64,000 nucleotides of DNA. Origin: Echinimonas agarilytica (GTDB lineage: Bacteria > Pseudomonadota > Gammaproteobacteria > Enterobacterales > Neiellaceae). Made by a program: the position numbers and the translations under genes. The stretch spans positions 659,860 to 723,859 of the forward strand of contig NZ_JAMQGP010000002.1 in NCBI RefSeq assembly GCF_023703465.1, written 5' to 3'. Of the stretch, positions 1 through 8,834 are shown one piece after another. Position 1 is the stretch's first letter, and each line of letters opens with the position of its first letter. Under the pieces are notes generated by a model. The model saw nothing but the letters and a program-made list of their open reading frames with translations. It was not told the DNA's origin and did no database searches.

Positions 1-271
1 TGAAAACGTTGTTAAAACGATAAGTATGAATGAATATATACGCAAAAGTTACGGCCTATTTATGAGCTTGTTAAACGAAGGTTGACGATAACAGTAAACA
101 TAGAGCAAACCAACTCAAGGGCAGAGATTGCAGGCCAAATTTGCGTGTAATTGTTGATGTGCTTATTGCGCTTCTGCCATCATCGTGCGGTATTCAGCCA
201 TGTCGATGGTCCGAGTTGACTGGTGAAGCATCCATGGCTCCTTTAGCTTTGGCAGCAAAGAGGTTTGAACA
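1..271. other. Left-edge non-coding stretch
   Basis: No convincing gene or RNA was recognised before the first clear coding region. Short open frames exist on both strands but have no recognisable motifs. In many relatives a fatty-acid oxidation gene precedes sixA, but nothing of that kind is visible here. Confidence 0.4.
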
Positions 272-733
272 ATGAAGCAATTGCATTTTATCCGTCATGC
301 AAAATCTAGCTGGCGACATGATACTGATGATTTGTTGCGGCCGCTCAACACCCGCGGTTATCGCGATATAAAGTGCGTAAGTCAAAAGGCAATTTTGCGC
401 GATAGTGAACCCGATGTGATTTGGGTGTCTCCTGCGGTTCGGGCATACAGCACTGCCCAAGGGCTGATGACTGAGCTCGATATCAATCCTGCGTTAATGC
501 AGATAGTGCCTGACTTGTATTACGGTACGAGTTACCGAATTGCGAATTTACTAGCACATAGTACGGATACCAATATCTGGATTGTGGGGCACAATCCCAG
601 CTTGTTTGAACTCATACACAGCCTATGCAACGGGGTGATTGATCATTTTCCTACACTTGCCGTTGCGCACGTAGAGTGGACATTGAATGGCGCAAAATGG
701 GTGGGTTTTGAAACACCTAAAGAATATGAATAG
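272..733 (+). CDS. sixA: Phosphohistidine phosphatase SixA
   Basis: Small histidine phosphatase of the phosphoglycerate-mutase-like superfamily. Family members remove phosphate from phosphohistidine, for example on HPt domains of sensor kinases such as ArcB or on the nitrogen phosphotransferase chain. The product is 153 residues, the usual SixA size. The catalytic RH pair is in FIRHAKSSW (R8, H9), and the second catalytic histidine is in VGHNPS near residue 107. There is no signal peptide, so it is cytosolic. The ATG lies a short distance after an AAAGAGG-like ribosome site. The next gene, cinA, starts about 60 bases downstream on the same strand, so the two may be co-transcribed. The in vivo substrate cannot be told from sequence. 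Confidence 0.88.
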   Translation: MKQLHFIRHAKSSWRHDTDDLLRPLNTRGYRDIKCVSQKAILRDSEPDVIWVSPAVRAYSTAQGLMTELDINPALMQIVPDLYYGTSYRIANLLAHSTDTNIWIVGHNPSLFELIHSLCNGVIDHFPTLAVAHVEWTLNGAKWVGFETPKEYE

Positions 734-792
734 AACTTTTTTTCATTGACTGAAGCCCTTACACTGTGGCCACAAATAATGGTGTGAGTGGA

Positions 793-2073
793 ATGATGAA
801 AATTGCGTTAATTAGCACTGGCGAAGAAATTCTGACAGGAGATATCGTCGATACTAATTCTGCATGGCTAGCAGAATTGCTCAGCGATGCCGGCTTCAAA
901 TTAAGTTGGCATGTGACTGTTGGCGATGCAATGGAAGAATTAGTTGACGCATTTGAACTGGCTTCTCAGCGTTCAGATGTGTGCATTGTTAACGGCGGTT
1001 TAGGTCCTACCACTGACGATCTAAGCGCTGAAGCAGCGGCGCAGTGGAAGCACGAAGGTTTAAAGGAATTATCGGTTTGGATTGCTAAACTCGAAGATTT
1101 TTACGCAAGTCGTAATCGCGTGATGCCTGAAAGTAACCGTAAGCAAGCGCATATTCCTGAATCTGGAGAAATGGTCGATAACCCAGTAGGCACGGCTTGC
1201 GGCTTTAAAGTCTCACATAACCAATGTGATTTATATTTTACTCCGGGTGTTCCGTTTGAATTTAAGACGATGGTCAAAGATCAGATTCTACCGGCATTAG
1301 TGGCTGAACAGCATGAATCGATGCCGCAGCTCAAACGATGGCTCACCTTTGGTTTAAGTGAATCATTACTTGCCGATTGGCTCGATCCTATTGAACTGCC
1401 TCAAGGTGCTGTGCTTGGCTATCGCAGCTCTATGCCCACGATTGAGATCAAACTCAGAGTTCCTGCGAGCTGTGCTGATTCTGACGTCAAAGCGCTTGAA
1501 AAGGCTATTTCTAATCGATTGGACCCCTTCGTGTTCTCAACGGGCAAGCAGCGGATGGCGCAGAGAGTTCAGGCGTTAATGTTAGAGCGCGGGGTTACCT
1601 TATCAACGGCTGAAAGTTGCACTGGCGGTATGGTTGCTGATTGGCTGATATCAGAAGCGGGTTCATCGGCATACTTCCAACGCGGTTATGTGACCTATAG
1701 CAATCAGGCTAAACAGGATGATTTAGGGGTACCGAAGGAAATCATTACAGAGCATGGTGCCGTGTCTATTCCAGTTGTGGAGGCGATGGCCGAGGGCGCT
1801 AGAGATAAGGCTCAAACGGACTTTGCTCTGGCGACTTCTGGCATTGCAGGCCCGCAAGGAGGCAGTGATGACAAACCTGTTGGTACTGTAGCCTTTGCCT
1901 TGGCAACTCCTGATGGCGTGTTTTCTCAAATGTTAGTGCTGCCAAACCGCGGCAGAACATTGGTGCGCAAAGTTAGCACTGCGGTTGCACTGGATATGTT
2001 GCGGCGCTATCTCACCAATCAACCGATATTCACTCAGTATTCAGGTTCAAAAATTCTTTATCAGGGCCAATAG
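793..2073 (+). CDS. cinA: CinA-family protein (MoaB-like domain plus PncC-type nicotinamide-nucleotide amidase)
   Basis: Two-domain CinA protein of about 425 residues. The N-terminal half is the MoaB/Mog-like (MoCF) fold, with STGEEILTGD, DTNS and GGLGPTTDD. The C-terminal half, from about residue 255, is the CinA domain, with TAESCTGG and SGIAGPQGG, which in known members deamidates nicotinamide mononucleotide to recycle NAD by-products. An in-frame GTG lies upstream at 766. I prefer the ATG at 793 or 796, because MKIALISTGEE is the family's usual beginning and a GAGTGGA stretch sits just ahead of it. A strong terminator follows the stop. The historical competence/damage-inducible name does not establish a role in transformation. 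Confidence 0.88.
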   Translation: MMKIALISTGEEILTGDIVDTNSAWLAELLSDAGFKLSWHVTVGDAMEELVDAFELASQRSDVCIVNGGLGPTTDDLSAEAAAQWKHEGLKELSVWIAKLEDFYASRNRVMPESNRKQAHIPESGEMVDNPVGTACGFKVSHNQCDLYFTPGVPFEFKTMVKDQILPALVAEQHESMPQLKRWLTFGLSESLLADWLDPIELPQGAVLGYRSSMPTIEIKLRVPASCADSDVKALEKAISNRLDPFVFSTGKQRMAQRVQALMLERGVTLSTAESCTGGMVADWLISEAGSSAYFQRGYVTYSNQAKQDDLGVPKEIITEHGAVSIPVVEAMAEGARDKAQTDFALATSGIAGPQGGSDDKPVGTVAFALATPDGVFSQMLVLPNRGRTLVRKVSTAVALDMLRRYLTNQPIFTQYSGSKILYQGQ

Positions 2074-2097
2074 CTGTTCACATTTAAATTACATGTC

Positions 2098-2131
2098 AGC
2101 CCCATTCGTTCAAAGAATAGGGGCTTTTTTT
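2098..2131 (+). terminator. Rho-independent terminator of cinA
   Basis: AGCCCCATTC pairs with GAATAGGGGCT (one bulged base) across a 7-base loop, followed by a run of seven T. Confidence 0.85.
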
Positions 2132-2205
2132 GTAAAATGTCCTGCCTTTATTTTTTTCTCAAACGTCATAATCGTCAGAAACTGTCCAAATTGAAATGAA
2201 CTGTT

Positions 2206-2221
2206 AGTGACGTAGCTCACA
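2206..2221. promoter_or_regulatory. Candidate CRP site upstream of lamB
   Basis: AGTGA-CGTAGC-TCACA matches the CRP consensus TGTGA-N6-TCACA at nine of ten core positions. It lies about 335 bases before the lamB start, within the 480-base gap after cinA. CRP control of maltoporin genes is well established in enterobacteria; here it is inferred from the match alone. Confidence 0.5.
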
Positions 2222-2488
2222 TAAATTGTGGGATTGTCAAATTGTATATATTTCAATCGCTTTAGCTTGAAGAGCAGGCTTTTAAAGGCCTTGAGCGCAT
2301 CGAGACAGCATATCTTTTAAAGAGTTCGGTCTACTTCGTATTCAACCAAAAATTCGTTCAGCTTGGGTTCAGATAACAAAGCGCAAAATGCATTTCATCG
2401 AACGAGGCAAACATCTGAATTTATGTTCTTGTGCTGCCAAGTTCTGTCGAGAAAACCAGCATGGCTAGATGTCGGTTTTTCAAGATAG

Positions 2489-2517
2489 CTGTGATTTATC
2501 AATGTGATAAATCACAG
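2489..2517. promoter_or_regulatory. Perfect 13-bp-arm palindrome before lamB (operator candidate)
   Basis: CTGTGATTTATCA is followed, after the three bases ATG, by its exact reverse complement TGATAAATCACAG. The element ends 36 bases before the lamB ATG, a position typical of a repressor operator or of a 5'-leader hairpin. It contains TGTGA-N4-TCACA rather than the N6 spacing of a CRP site, so I do not call it CRP. No protein is assigned. Confidence 0.5.
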
Positions 2518-2553
2518 GTGAAAGGTTTTTGATAATACAGAAAAGGCTAACAC

Positions 2554-3876
2554 ATGAAGAAAACGCTTCTTGCACTTTCAGTTGCAGCAACCAGTTTCAG
2601 CGCAGTCGCTTTTGAGTTTCACGGCTATGGTCGATCGGGTTTATCGACCACAGGGAACGGTGAACAAAACTGTTACGGCAATGGTGGCGATGGTCACTTT
2701 GTTGGACGTTTGGGAGACGAGTGTGACACCTATGTTGAATTAGGTTTGGCAAAAGATGTCTACAATAAAGATGGTAAAACCTTCCGAATCGAGACCATGT
2801 GGTCGTCTGATATTGGTAATCAAGGAAATGACTATCAGGGCCACAATGCCAACAACGACCCTTGGGGCGGTGGCGACTGGGCGTTGCGCCAATTTAACGT
2901 ACAAGCAACGGGTGTTTTAGAGTTTGCTCCTGAAGCAACGCTTTGGGCGGGTAAGCGTTACTACCAGCGTAAAGATGTTCATTTCTTAGATTTCTATTAC
3001 CTGAATAACTCGGGTTATGGAGTAGGTGTAGAACACATCGATATGGGACCGGGTAAATTATCGGTTGCATGGACCAACAACGATACGATTTCGGAAGTGA
3101 GCCAGAAGAACCCGCACGACACAGAGGGTTCAATTCTTAAAGATCAAATCCAAAGTAACAAGATTGATGTTCGCTATGCAGGCATCCCATTGTGGGGTGA
3201 TACCAAGCTTGAGCTTGTTGGTATTTATGGTTTTGCCGATTTAACGAATGAGCAAGAAGCACAGGGCTTTAGTGACGAAGACGGCTACTTTGTGACTGCT
3301 GAAGTGACCATGCCTTTCTTGGGCGGCTTCAACAAGTTTGTTGGGCAATATGCAAAAGACTCCATGGGCAATTCCGCATGGGTTAACCACAGTGGCCAAA
3401 TGACATGGAATAACTACGGAGATGACGAGTTTGGTGCAGAATCGTCATTTCGTTTAATGTCTTGGGGTGTGGTGCCGTTAGCCAGCAATATCGAGTTAGG
3501 GTACTCAGCCATTTACCAAGAGGCGGATGTCAACGGTGATGTAGGCTATACCCAAAAAGATGAAGATGGGAATACCCGCGAAATTATTCACGACACGGCA
3601 AAACGCACCAGTATTGTGGCGCGCCCTTCGTACCATTGGAACGAAACAATGGCGACTACGATTGAGGTGGGATATGACAAAGTTCGTAACTTTGATGATG
3701 AAAGCTCGCGAGACCTCTATAAATTTGTAGTGGCGCAAGAGTTCAAAGCAGGTAGCTCAATGTTTTCTCGTCCAGCAATTCGCGTGTATGCCGGCTCGTT
3801 TTGGGGAGACCAAGCAAAAGAAATTGATGATGATGGCGAAATCCGTGTAGGTGCTCAAGTTGAAGCTTGGTGGTAA
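2554..3876 (+). CDS. lamB: Maltoporin (LamB family outer-membrane sugar porin)
   Basis: Outer-membrane trimeric 18-strand porin for maltose and malto-oligosaccharides. The product is 440 residues with a clear signal peptide (MKKTLLALSVAATSFSAVA, cleaved before FEFHGY). The mature N-terminus FEFHGYGRSG matches the LamB start. The early cysteine-containing loop (NCYG...ECDTY) also fits maltoporins, as does the C-terminal strand VGAQVEAWW, ending in an aromatic residue for Bam recognition. The protein is rich in W, Y, N and D. It is a single-gene unit: a cinA terminator lies 5' and a bidirectional terminator 3'. Regulation is suggested by a CRP-like site at 2206-2221 and a perfect palindrome at 2489-2517. 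Its partners malQ, glgB and glgX lie about 26 kb away. Confidence 0.92.
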   Translation: MKKTLLALSVAATSFSAVAFEFHGYGRSGLSTTGNGEQNCYGNGGDGHFVGRLGDECDTYVELGLAKDVYNKDGKTFRIETMWSSDIGNQGNDYQGHNANNDPWGGGDWALRQFNVQATGVLEFAPEATLWAGKRYYQRKDVHFLDFYYLNNSGYGVGVEHIDMGPGKLSVAWTNNDTISEVSQKNPHDTEGSILKDQIQSNKIDVRYAGIPLWGDTKLELVGIYGFADLTNEQEAQGFSDEDGYFVTAEVTMPFLGGFNKFVGQYAKDSMGNSAWVNHSGQMTWNNYGDDEFGAESSFRLMSWGVVPLASNIELGYSAIYQEADVNGDVGYTQKDEDGNTREIIHDTAKRTSIVARPSYHWNETMATTIEVGYDKVRNFDDESSRDLYKFVVAQEFKAGSSMFSRPAIRVYAGSFWGDQAKEIDDDGEIRVGAQVEAWW

Positions 3877-3916
3877 ACACCGGCTAGGCACCCATGGGTG
3901 AGTTATTTTGACAATG

Positions 3917-3947
3917 AAAAAGCCAACTCAGGATGAGTTGGCTTTTT
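3917..3947. terminator. Bidirectional terminator between lamB and metC
   Basis: AAAAAGCCAACTC pairs perfectly with GAGTTGGCTTTTT across a 5-base loop. It has a T-run on both strands and serves two convergent genes. Confidence 0.9.
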
Positions 3948-3975
3948 CTCTACGCACTGAGCAAGAGAAGCAAAC

Positions 3976-5151
3976 TTACAATGCTGCGTTAAAACGTTCC
4001 AATCCAGACTCTAAATCTGCAATTAAATCATCCGCATCCTCAAGGCCAATATGCAATCGAATAAGCGGCCCTGCGGCACTCCATTGTGTAGCCGTTCTTA
4101 AACGCTGAATCCCATTGACGGCCAAAATAAGGCTTTCAAACCCTCCCCAAGAGTACCCCATGGAAAAGTGCTTCATTCCGTCAAGCATTGCGGTGGTAGC
4201 CGCTTCATGCCCTTTATTAAGAACAAAGGAAAACAAACCGTTGCAGCCGGTAAAGTCACGCTTCCAAATTTCATGGCCAGGGCACGTTTCGAAAGCTGGG
4301 TGGCGCACATGATCCACTTCAGGGCGAGTCTCAAGCCATTGAGCCACTTTCAGAGCATTCGCTTCGTGCTGCTTTAAACGAACATCAAGCGTACGTAAGC
4401 CGCGCATGGCTAAATAAATATCGTCGGGAGAGGTACATTGCCCCAGTAAATAACTGTTCTCACGCAACGTAGGCCAACATGCTTCGGTTGCCGTTGCAGT
4501 GCCGATCATGACATCAGAATGACCCACAATGTACTTAGTTGCGGCTTGAATACTAATGTCTACACCGTGTGCGAATGGGTCAAATAGAACCCCGGAGCCC
4601 CACGTGTTATCGAGCATGACAATGGCATTGTGCCGATGGGCAACTTCAGATATGGCCGGTACGTCTTGAATCTCCATGGTGTTAGAGCCGGGCGATTCGG
4701 TAAACACTACGCGTGTGTTGGGGCGCATAAGTGATTCGATATCAGCACCAATCAGTGGATCGTAATAGGTGGTTTCAATGCCGAGTCCAGCAAGCATGTT
4801 GTTGCAGAAATCGCGCGTTGGTTCATAGGCTGTATCAACCATGAGTAAGTGGTCGCCAGTTTTTAAAAACGACAACAAAGCACTGGTAATTGCTGCGGTG
4901 CCACAAGGGTATAATGCGCAACCCGATCCGCCTTCGACCTGTGTCATCGCTTCTTGAAATGCAAACGATGTATCTGTGCCTCGGCGACCATAAAATAGCG
5001 TTTGTTGGGCGCGCTTCCGAGTGGCTTTCTTCATCTCGTCTACGGATTCAAACACCACGGTTGAGGCACGCATAACCGATGGATTTACGACGCCTTTTGT
5101 CCACTTTTTGCTGCGGCCAGCTGAAACGACTTTGGTGCTTGTTTTACTCAT
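3976..5151 (-). CDS. metC: Cystathionine beta-lyase
   Basis: PLP enzyme of the Cys/Met metabolism family. It splits cystathionine to homocysteine, pyruvate and ammonia in methionine synthesis, and family members also act as cysteine desulfhydrases. The product is 391 residues. Features are FYGRRGTDT near residue 55, YPCGTAAI near 82 and the PLP lysine in AATKYIVGHSD near 206; SGVLFDP precedes it. The upstream TTG at 5154 is in frame, but the ATG at 5151 is preferred. It is convergent with lamB and shares a bidirectional terminator with it. The MetC assignment over CGS or CGL rests on the ATKYIVGHSD block and overall resemblance to MetC, and is fairly secure. Confidence 0.86.
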   Translation of the reverse strand: MSKTSTKVVSAGRSKKWTKGVVNPSVMRASTVVFESVDEMKKATRKRAQQTLFYGRRGTDTSFAFQEAMTQVEGGSGCALYPCGTAAITSALLSFLKTGDHLLMVDTAYEPTRDFCNNMLAGLGIETTYYDPLIGADIESLMRPNTRVVFTESPGSNTMEIQDVPAISEVAHRHNAIVMLDNTWGSGVLFDPFAHGVDISIQAATKYIVGHSDVMIGTATATEACWPTLRENSYLLGQCTSPDDIYLAMRGLRTLDVRLKQHEANALKVAQWLETRPEVDHVRHPAFETCPGHEIWKRDFTGCNGLFSFVLNKGHEAATTAMLDGMKHFSMGYSWGGFESLILAVNGIQRLRTATQWSAAGPLIRLHIGLEDADDLIADLESGLERFNAAL

Positions 5152-5220
5152 CAATCATGCCTTTTGTGTTAGATCTACGAATGCTGTTTGGTTGTAACAT
5201 ATTCGAGTTGTGATTCAACT

Positions 5221-5805
5221 CTATTGTTTCAACAAGTAATGGAATAGTGATTGTTTTTGCTCAGGCGATAACCGCTCCATGCGACGAATATTGCGCTCAG
5301 GAATTTTGTCGGGATCGGTGTAATTTTCAATTGCGTCGGAAAGGCTTTGCTCTCTGAGCAAATGAAAAATAGGCACGGGGCTTCGATTTGTCAGGTTTTC
5401 TGCATCATCTGGATGCGTGTCTGCAAATTGATAATCAGGATGAAAGCTTGCCACCTGAAGGACGCCCTCATAGCCCGATTGGGCAATTAACATATCGGCC
5501 AAATCTAAAAACTGATTGTATTGCTCAAAATCCGACAACATGTGAGGCACAGCCAATATTGTGGTTTCCAATTGCGCTGCGGGGGTTTCGATCAAGCGCG
5601 CCATTTGTTGCTGCAGGTCAATCATCAATGCTTCATCAGAACGTGCTTGGCTCACCACTATTTCAATTTGACCATTGCGTTGCGGGCGTGCCGCAAAAGG
5701 GCACAAGTTCAGACCGATCACAACATCATCAAGCCATTGTTGAATGATAATCTTTAAATTGTTTGTCAAAGCGAGTTTCGCAACCTCAGCAAATGGGGGC
5801 AGCAA
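5221..5805 (-). CDS. DUF1415 family protein
   Basis: Uncharacterised cytosolic protein of up to 194 residues, recognised as DUF1415 by WLDDVVIGLNLCPFA near the N-terminus and by FHPDYQFADTHPDDAENLTNRSP in the middle (the conserved H/D/N-rich block). The C-terminus has RNIRRMERLS. No enzyme activity is known to me for this family. The frame opens with a TTG at 5805. A second TTG at 5769 would give a length closer to relatives, and no ATG is suitably placed, so the start is uncertain. It lies behind metC on the same strand (about 70-base gap). The divergent neighbour is argA. Confidence 0.75.
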   Translation of the reverse strand: MLPPFAEVAKLALTNNLKIIIQQWLDDVVIGLNLCPFAARPQRNGQIEIVVSQARSDEALMIDLQQQMARLIETPAAQLETTILAVPHMLSDFEQYNQFLDLADMLIAQSGYEGVLQVASFHPDYQFADTHPDDAENLTNRSPVPIFHLLREQSLSDAIENYTDPDKIPERNIRRMERLSPEQKQSLFHYLLKQ

Positions 5806-6033
5806 TCAATCATGCTGAATTTTGGGCAGTGTATCAATTGCATTTAATGTATGACTATTTTTTCTGTCGGATGGCTAAAACTGAGCCTGATTGGATAACA
5901 GTTGAGTGTTTTAAATGCAAGGAAATTCAACAGTTTGTCCTTCTCGGGGCGCTCATGTAAGTAAGGCGGTGACATCGCTATTCGAGCGAGGCATAATATT
6001 GAACAAATTTGTAATCACTTCAAGCGATTAACT

Positions 6034-7353
6034 TTGCGTACCACAGACTTGGTCGGTGGCGTTCGCCACTCCGCACCCTATGTAAATGCTCACCGTGGCA
6101 AAATTTTTGTTGTAATGGTGGGGGGAGAAGCCGTACAGCATCCTAACTTCAGAAACATTCTGAATGATATTGCGTTGCTCAACACCTTGGGCATCAAGCT
6201 CGTACTGGTGTTTGGCGCTCGCCCTCAAATTAATGCTCAGTTGGAAAAAGACAATGCTGACTGCTCATATTATCGTGGTGTGCGATTGACCGACGTTGAT
6301 ATGCTAGAGCGGGTAAAGCAAGTGACCGGCGCAATGCAGCTTGATATTACTGCCCGGCTATCGATGAGCCTGAGCAATACACCTATGCAAGGTTCTGAAA
6401 TCAATGTAGTAACGGGAAATTTTGTGATTGCCCAACCGATAGGGGTGATTGATGGTATTGATCATTGCCATAGTGGACGCGTTCGTCGTATTGATGTGGA
6501 GTGTATCGAAAATTTGCTCAATACCAACAACATCGTGTTGCATGGTCCGATTGCAGCTTCAGTGACAGGTGAAAGCTTCAACCTTACAGCTGAAGAAATC
6601 GCTACCCAGATTGCCATTCGTTTGCAGGCCGAGAAGATCATTGGATTTTCTGAACTCGCCGGTGTACTGGATGAATCCGAGCAGGTGATGGCTGAGTTAT
6701 TGCCATCGGATGCAGAAGCGATTATTGCGGATTCTAACCATCAAGTTCATCAATGTGCCGCTGCGAGTAACTTTATTAGCGCTGCAATTAAGGCGTGTCG
6801 CAGCGGGGTGAATCGAAGCCACTTGGTAAGCTATCAAGATGACGGAGCATTGCTGCAAGAGCTATTTTCTCGTGATGGTATTGGCACCCAATTTGTAAAC
6901 GAAAGTGCCGAGCAAATGAGTCAAGCCGATATTAGCCACATCGGTGGGATTCTGGATCTTATTCGCCCGCTAGAGCAACAAGGCGTATTGGTGCGCCGCT
7001 CGCGCGAACAACTGGAAACAGAGCTTGAGCATTTCCTAGTGGTCGAACGAGATGGTTTAGTGATTGGTTGTGTGGCGGTTTATCCATTTGCCGATCAAAA
7101 CTGTGCGGAGTTTGCTTGTTTAGCCATTCATCCAAATTATCGAGCAGCACAACGAGGCGATATGCTGCTTAAAGCGGCCGTTCAGCGAGCCCGAAAAATG
7201 GGCTTCGAAAGCTTATTTGCCCTCACTACAACAAGTATTCACTGGTTCCTTGAACAAGGTTTTGTGATGGCTGAACTTGAAGACTTACCGCCTAGCAAGC
7301 AGCAACTATATAACCTTCAGCGACGGTCTAAAATTTTGCAGATGTCTTTGTAA
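6034..7353 (+). CDS. argA: N-acetylglutamate synthase (ArgA)
   Basis: First enzyme of arginine biosynthesis, which acetylates glutamate with acetyl-CoA; family members are feedback-inhibited by arginine. The product is 439 residues, as in the classical two-domain ArgA. The amino-acid-kinase-like domain is at about 15-280, with VGGVRHSAPYVNAHRGK, VVMVGGEAV and LVFGARPQI. The GNAT acetyltransferase domain is at about 285-435, with LAIHPNYRAAQRGDML and the ending LYNLQRRSKIL. The start is a TTG. Alignment with ArgA, which begins a few residues before the VGGVRHSAPY block, supports it, and no ATG is available. No clear arginine-repressor box was found upstream. Confidence 0.9.
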   Translation: MRTTDLVGGVRHSAPYVNAHRGKIFVVMVGGEAVQHPNFRNILNDIALLNTLGIKLVLVFGARPQINAQLEKDNADCSYYRGVRLTDVDMLERVKQVTGAMQLDITARLSMSLSNTPMQGSEINVVTGNFVIAQPIGVIDGIDHCHSGRVRRIDVECIENLLNTNNIVLHGPIAASVTGESFNLTAEEIATQIAIRLQAEKIIGFSELAGVLDESEQVMAELLPSDAEAIIADSNHQVHQCAAASNFISAAIKACRSGVNRSHLVSYQDDGALLQELFSRDGIGTQFVNESAEQMSQADISHIGGILDLIRPLEQQGVLVRRSREQLETELEHFLVVERDGLVIGCVAVYPFADQNCAEFACLAIHPNYRAAQRGDMLLKAAVQRARKMGFESLFALTTTSIHWFLEQGFVMAELEDLPPSKQQLYNLQRRSKILQMSL

Positions 7354-7428
7354 TGATTGAGGGCTTTGTGTCAGTTGTGATACAACCGCAGAGACCTCAT
7401 TAAATCACGACAAAGAAATTACAAAATT

Positions 7429-8823
7429 ATGAGACTACTACCGATATCAGCGGCCATGTTCGGAGCGATAGCTCTGAGCGCTTGCGGACCGCAAGACAGT
7501 CAAAAGGGTGCACAAAGCGCTCATCAAAAAATAAATACAAATCCATATCCCAGTACTTATAAAGTGCTGCCACGACAAACCACCTTGATTACAAATGCCA
7601 CGGTATTGACCGGCACTGGAGAGCGCTTGAATCAAACAGATGTGTTGATTCAAGACGGCATTATTGCCCAGGTAGGCACTGACTTAACAGCGCCTGAAAA
7701 TGTGCAAGTAATTGATGCAAAGGGGAAGTGGGTAACTCCCGGAATTATCGACGTGCATAGTCACTTGGGAGCATACCCATCTCCTCGCGTTGAATCGCAC
7801 CAAGACGGCAATGAAATGACAAACCCTGTGACCGCTGAAGTTTGGGTGGAACACAGTGTTTGGCCACAAGACCCAGGCTTCAACAAAGCTCGGGCTGGTG
7901 GTGTTACTACGCTTCAAATCTTACCCGGATCGGCCAACTTGATTGGTGGCCGAGGCGTGACGCTTAAAAACGTGCCTTCGGTGACGATGCAAGGTATGAA
8001 ATTCCCACTAGCCCCTTATGGATTGAAAATGGCTTGTGGCGAAAATCCCAAGCGAGTATATGGTTCTCGAACCGAAGCACCGCAAACACGTATGGGCAAT
8101 ATGGCCGGTTATCGAGAAGCATGGATTGAAGCGCAACAATATCGAGATGCGTGGCAGAGCTATGACGCAGATTATGAAGCCGGTTTGAACCCGAAAGCGC
8201 CCGAACGAAACCTTCAATTGGACACGCTCAAGGGCGTGCTCGACGGCGATATACTCATTCACAATCATTGCTACAAAGCTGAAGAAATGGCCATGATGAT
8301 CGACTTATCTAACGAGTTTGGTTATCACGCAGGAACATTCCATCACGGCGTAGAAGCCTACAAGATTGCCGATATGCTGGCTCAAAACGGCAGTTGTGCA
8401 GCGCTATGGGCTGATTGGTGGGGATTCAAAATGGAAGCCTACGATATGGTGCTGGAAAATGTCGCCATGGTTGATGCCGTTGAAAAATCTTGCGCGATTG
8501 TGCATTCGGATTCAGAAAATGACATCCAGCGCCTAAATCAAGAAGCAGGCAAGGTACTTTATCAAGCGCAGCGATCTGGCTTCGACTTGAAAGAAGAAGA
8601 TGCCATTGTATGGCTCACATTAAATGCGGCCAAATCCTTGGGTATTGAGGATAAAACTGGGACTTTAGAGTCACAGAAAAATGCCGATTTGGTGATTTGG
8701 AATCAGAATCCGTTCAGTGTGTATGCCAAGGCCGAACAGGTATTTATTGATGGCGCCAAAGTGTTTGACCGAAATGATTCTGCATACCAAGCCACCAGTG
8801 ACTTTCTTTTAGGTCAGCAATAG
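7429..8823 (+). CDS. Exported amidohydrolase lipoprotein (imidazolonepropionase-like)
   Basis: Metal-dependent amidohydrolase-superfamily protein of 464 residues. The N-terminus is a lipoprotein signal (lipobox LSAC at about residues 16-19), so it is probably membrane-anchored facing the periplasm. The TIM-barrel begins with the metal motif GIIDVHSHLG. Further ligand candidates are IHNHCYK, FHHGVEAYK and HSDSEND. The C-terminal beta-sandwich part carries LTLNAAKSLGIEDKTGTLE and ADLVIWNQNPF, the family hallmark. The substrate is unknown; relatives include cyclic amidases, prolidases and imidazolonepropionase. The next gene follows after 11 bases and encodes a second copy of the same fold that lacks the metal motif, so the two are likely co-expressed and may act together. 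Confidence 0.8.
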   Translation: MRLLPISAAMFGAIALSACGPQDSQKGAQSAHQKINTNPYPSTYKVLPRQTTLITNATVLTGTGERLNQTDVLIQDGIIAQVGTDLTAPENVQVIDAKGKWVTPGIIDVHSHLGAYPSPRVESHQDGNEMTNPVTAEVWVEHSVWPQDPGFNKARAGGVTTLQILPGSANLIGGRGVTLKNVPSVTMQGMKFPLAPYGLKMACGENPKRVYGSRTEAPQTRMGNMAGYREAWIEAQQYRDAWQSYDADYEAGLNPKAPERNLQLDTLKGVLDGDILIHNHCYKAEEMAMMIDLSNEFGYHAGTFHHGVEAYKIADMLAQNGSCAALWADWWGFKMEAYDMVLENVAMVDAVEKSCAIVHSDSENDIQRLNQEAGKVLYQAQRSGFDLKEEDAIVWLTLNAAKSLGIEDKTGTLESQKNADLVIWNQNPFSVYAKAEQVFIDGAKVFDRNDSAYQATSDFLLGQQ

Positions 8824-8834
8824 GAGAATCCAGC

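Noticed and set aside
194..460. Minus-strand 88-residue frame overlapping sixA
   Set aside because: It has no recognisable motif and overlaps a clear SixA coding region on the opposite strand.
2491..2516. CRP site within the lamB palindrome
   Set aside because: The inner TGTGA and TCACA are separated by four bases rather than six, so a standard CRP site does not fit.
5388..5747. Plus-strand frame of 119 residues inside the DUF1415 gene
   Set aside because: It lies entirely antisense to a conserved family protein and has no motif of its own.
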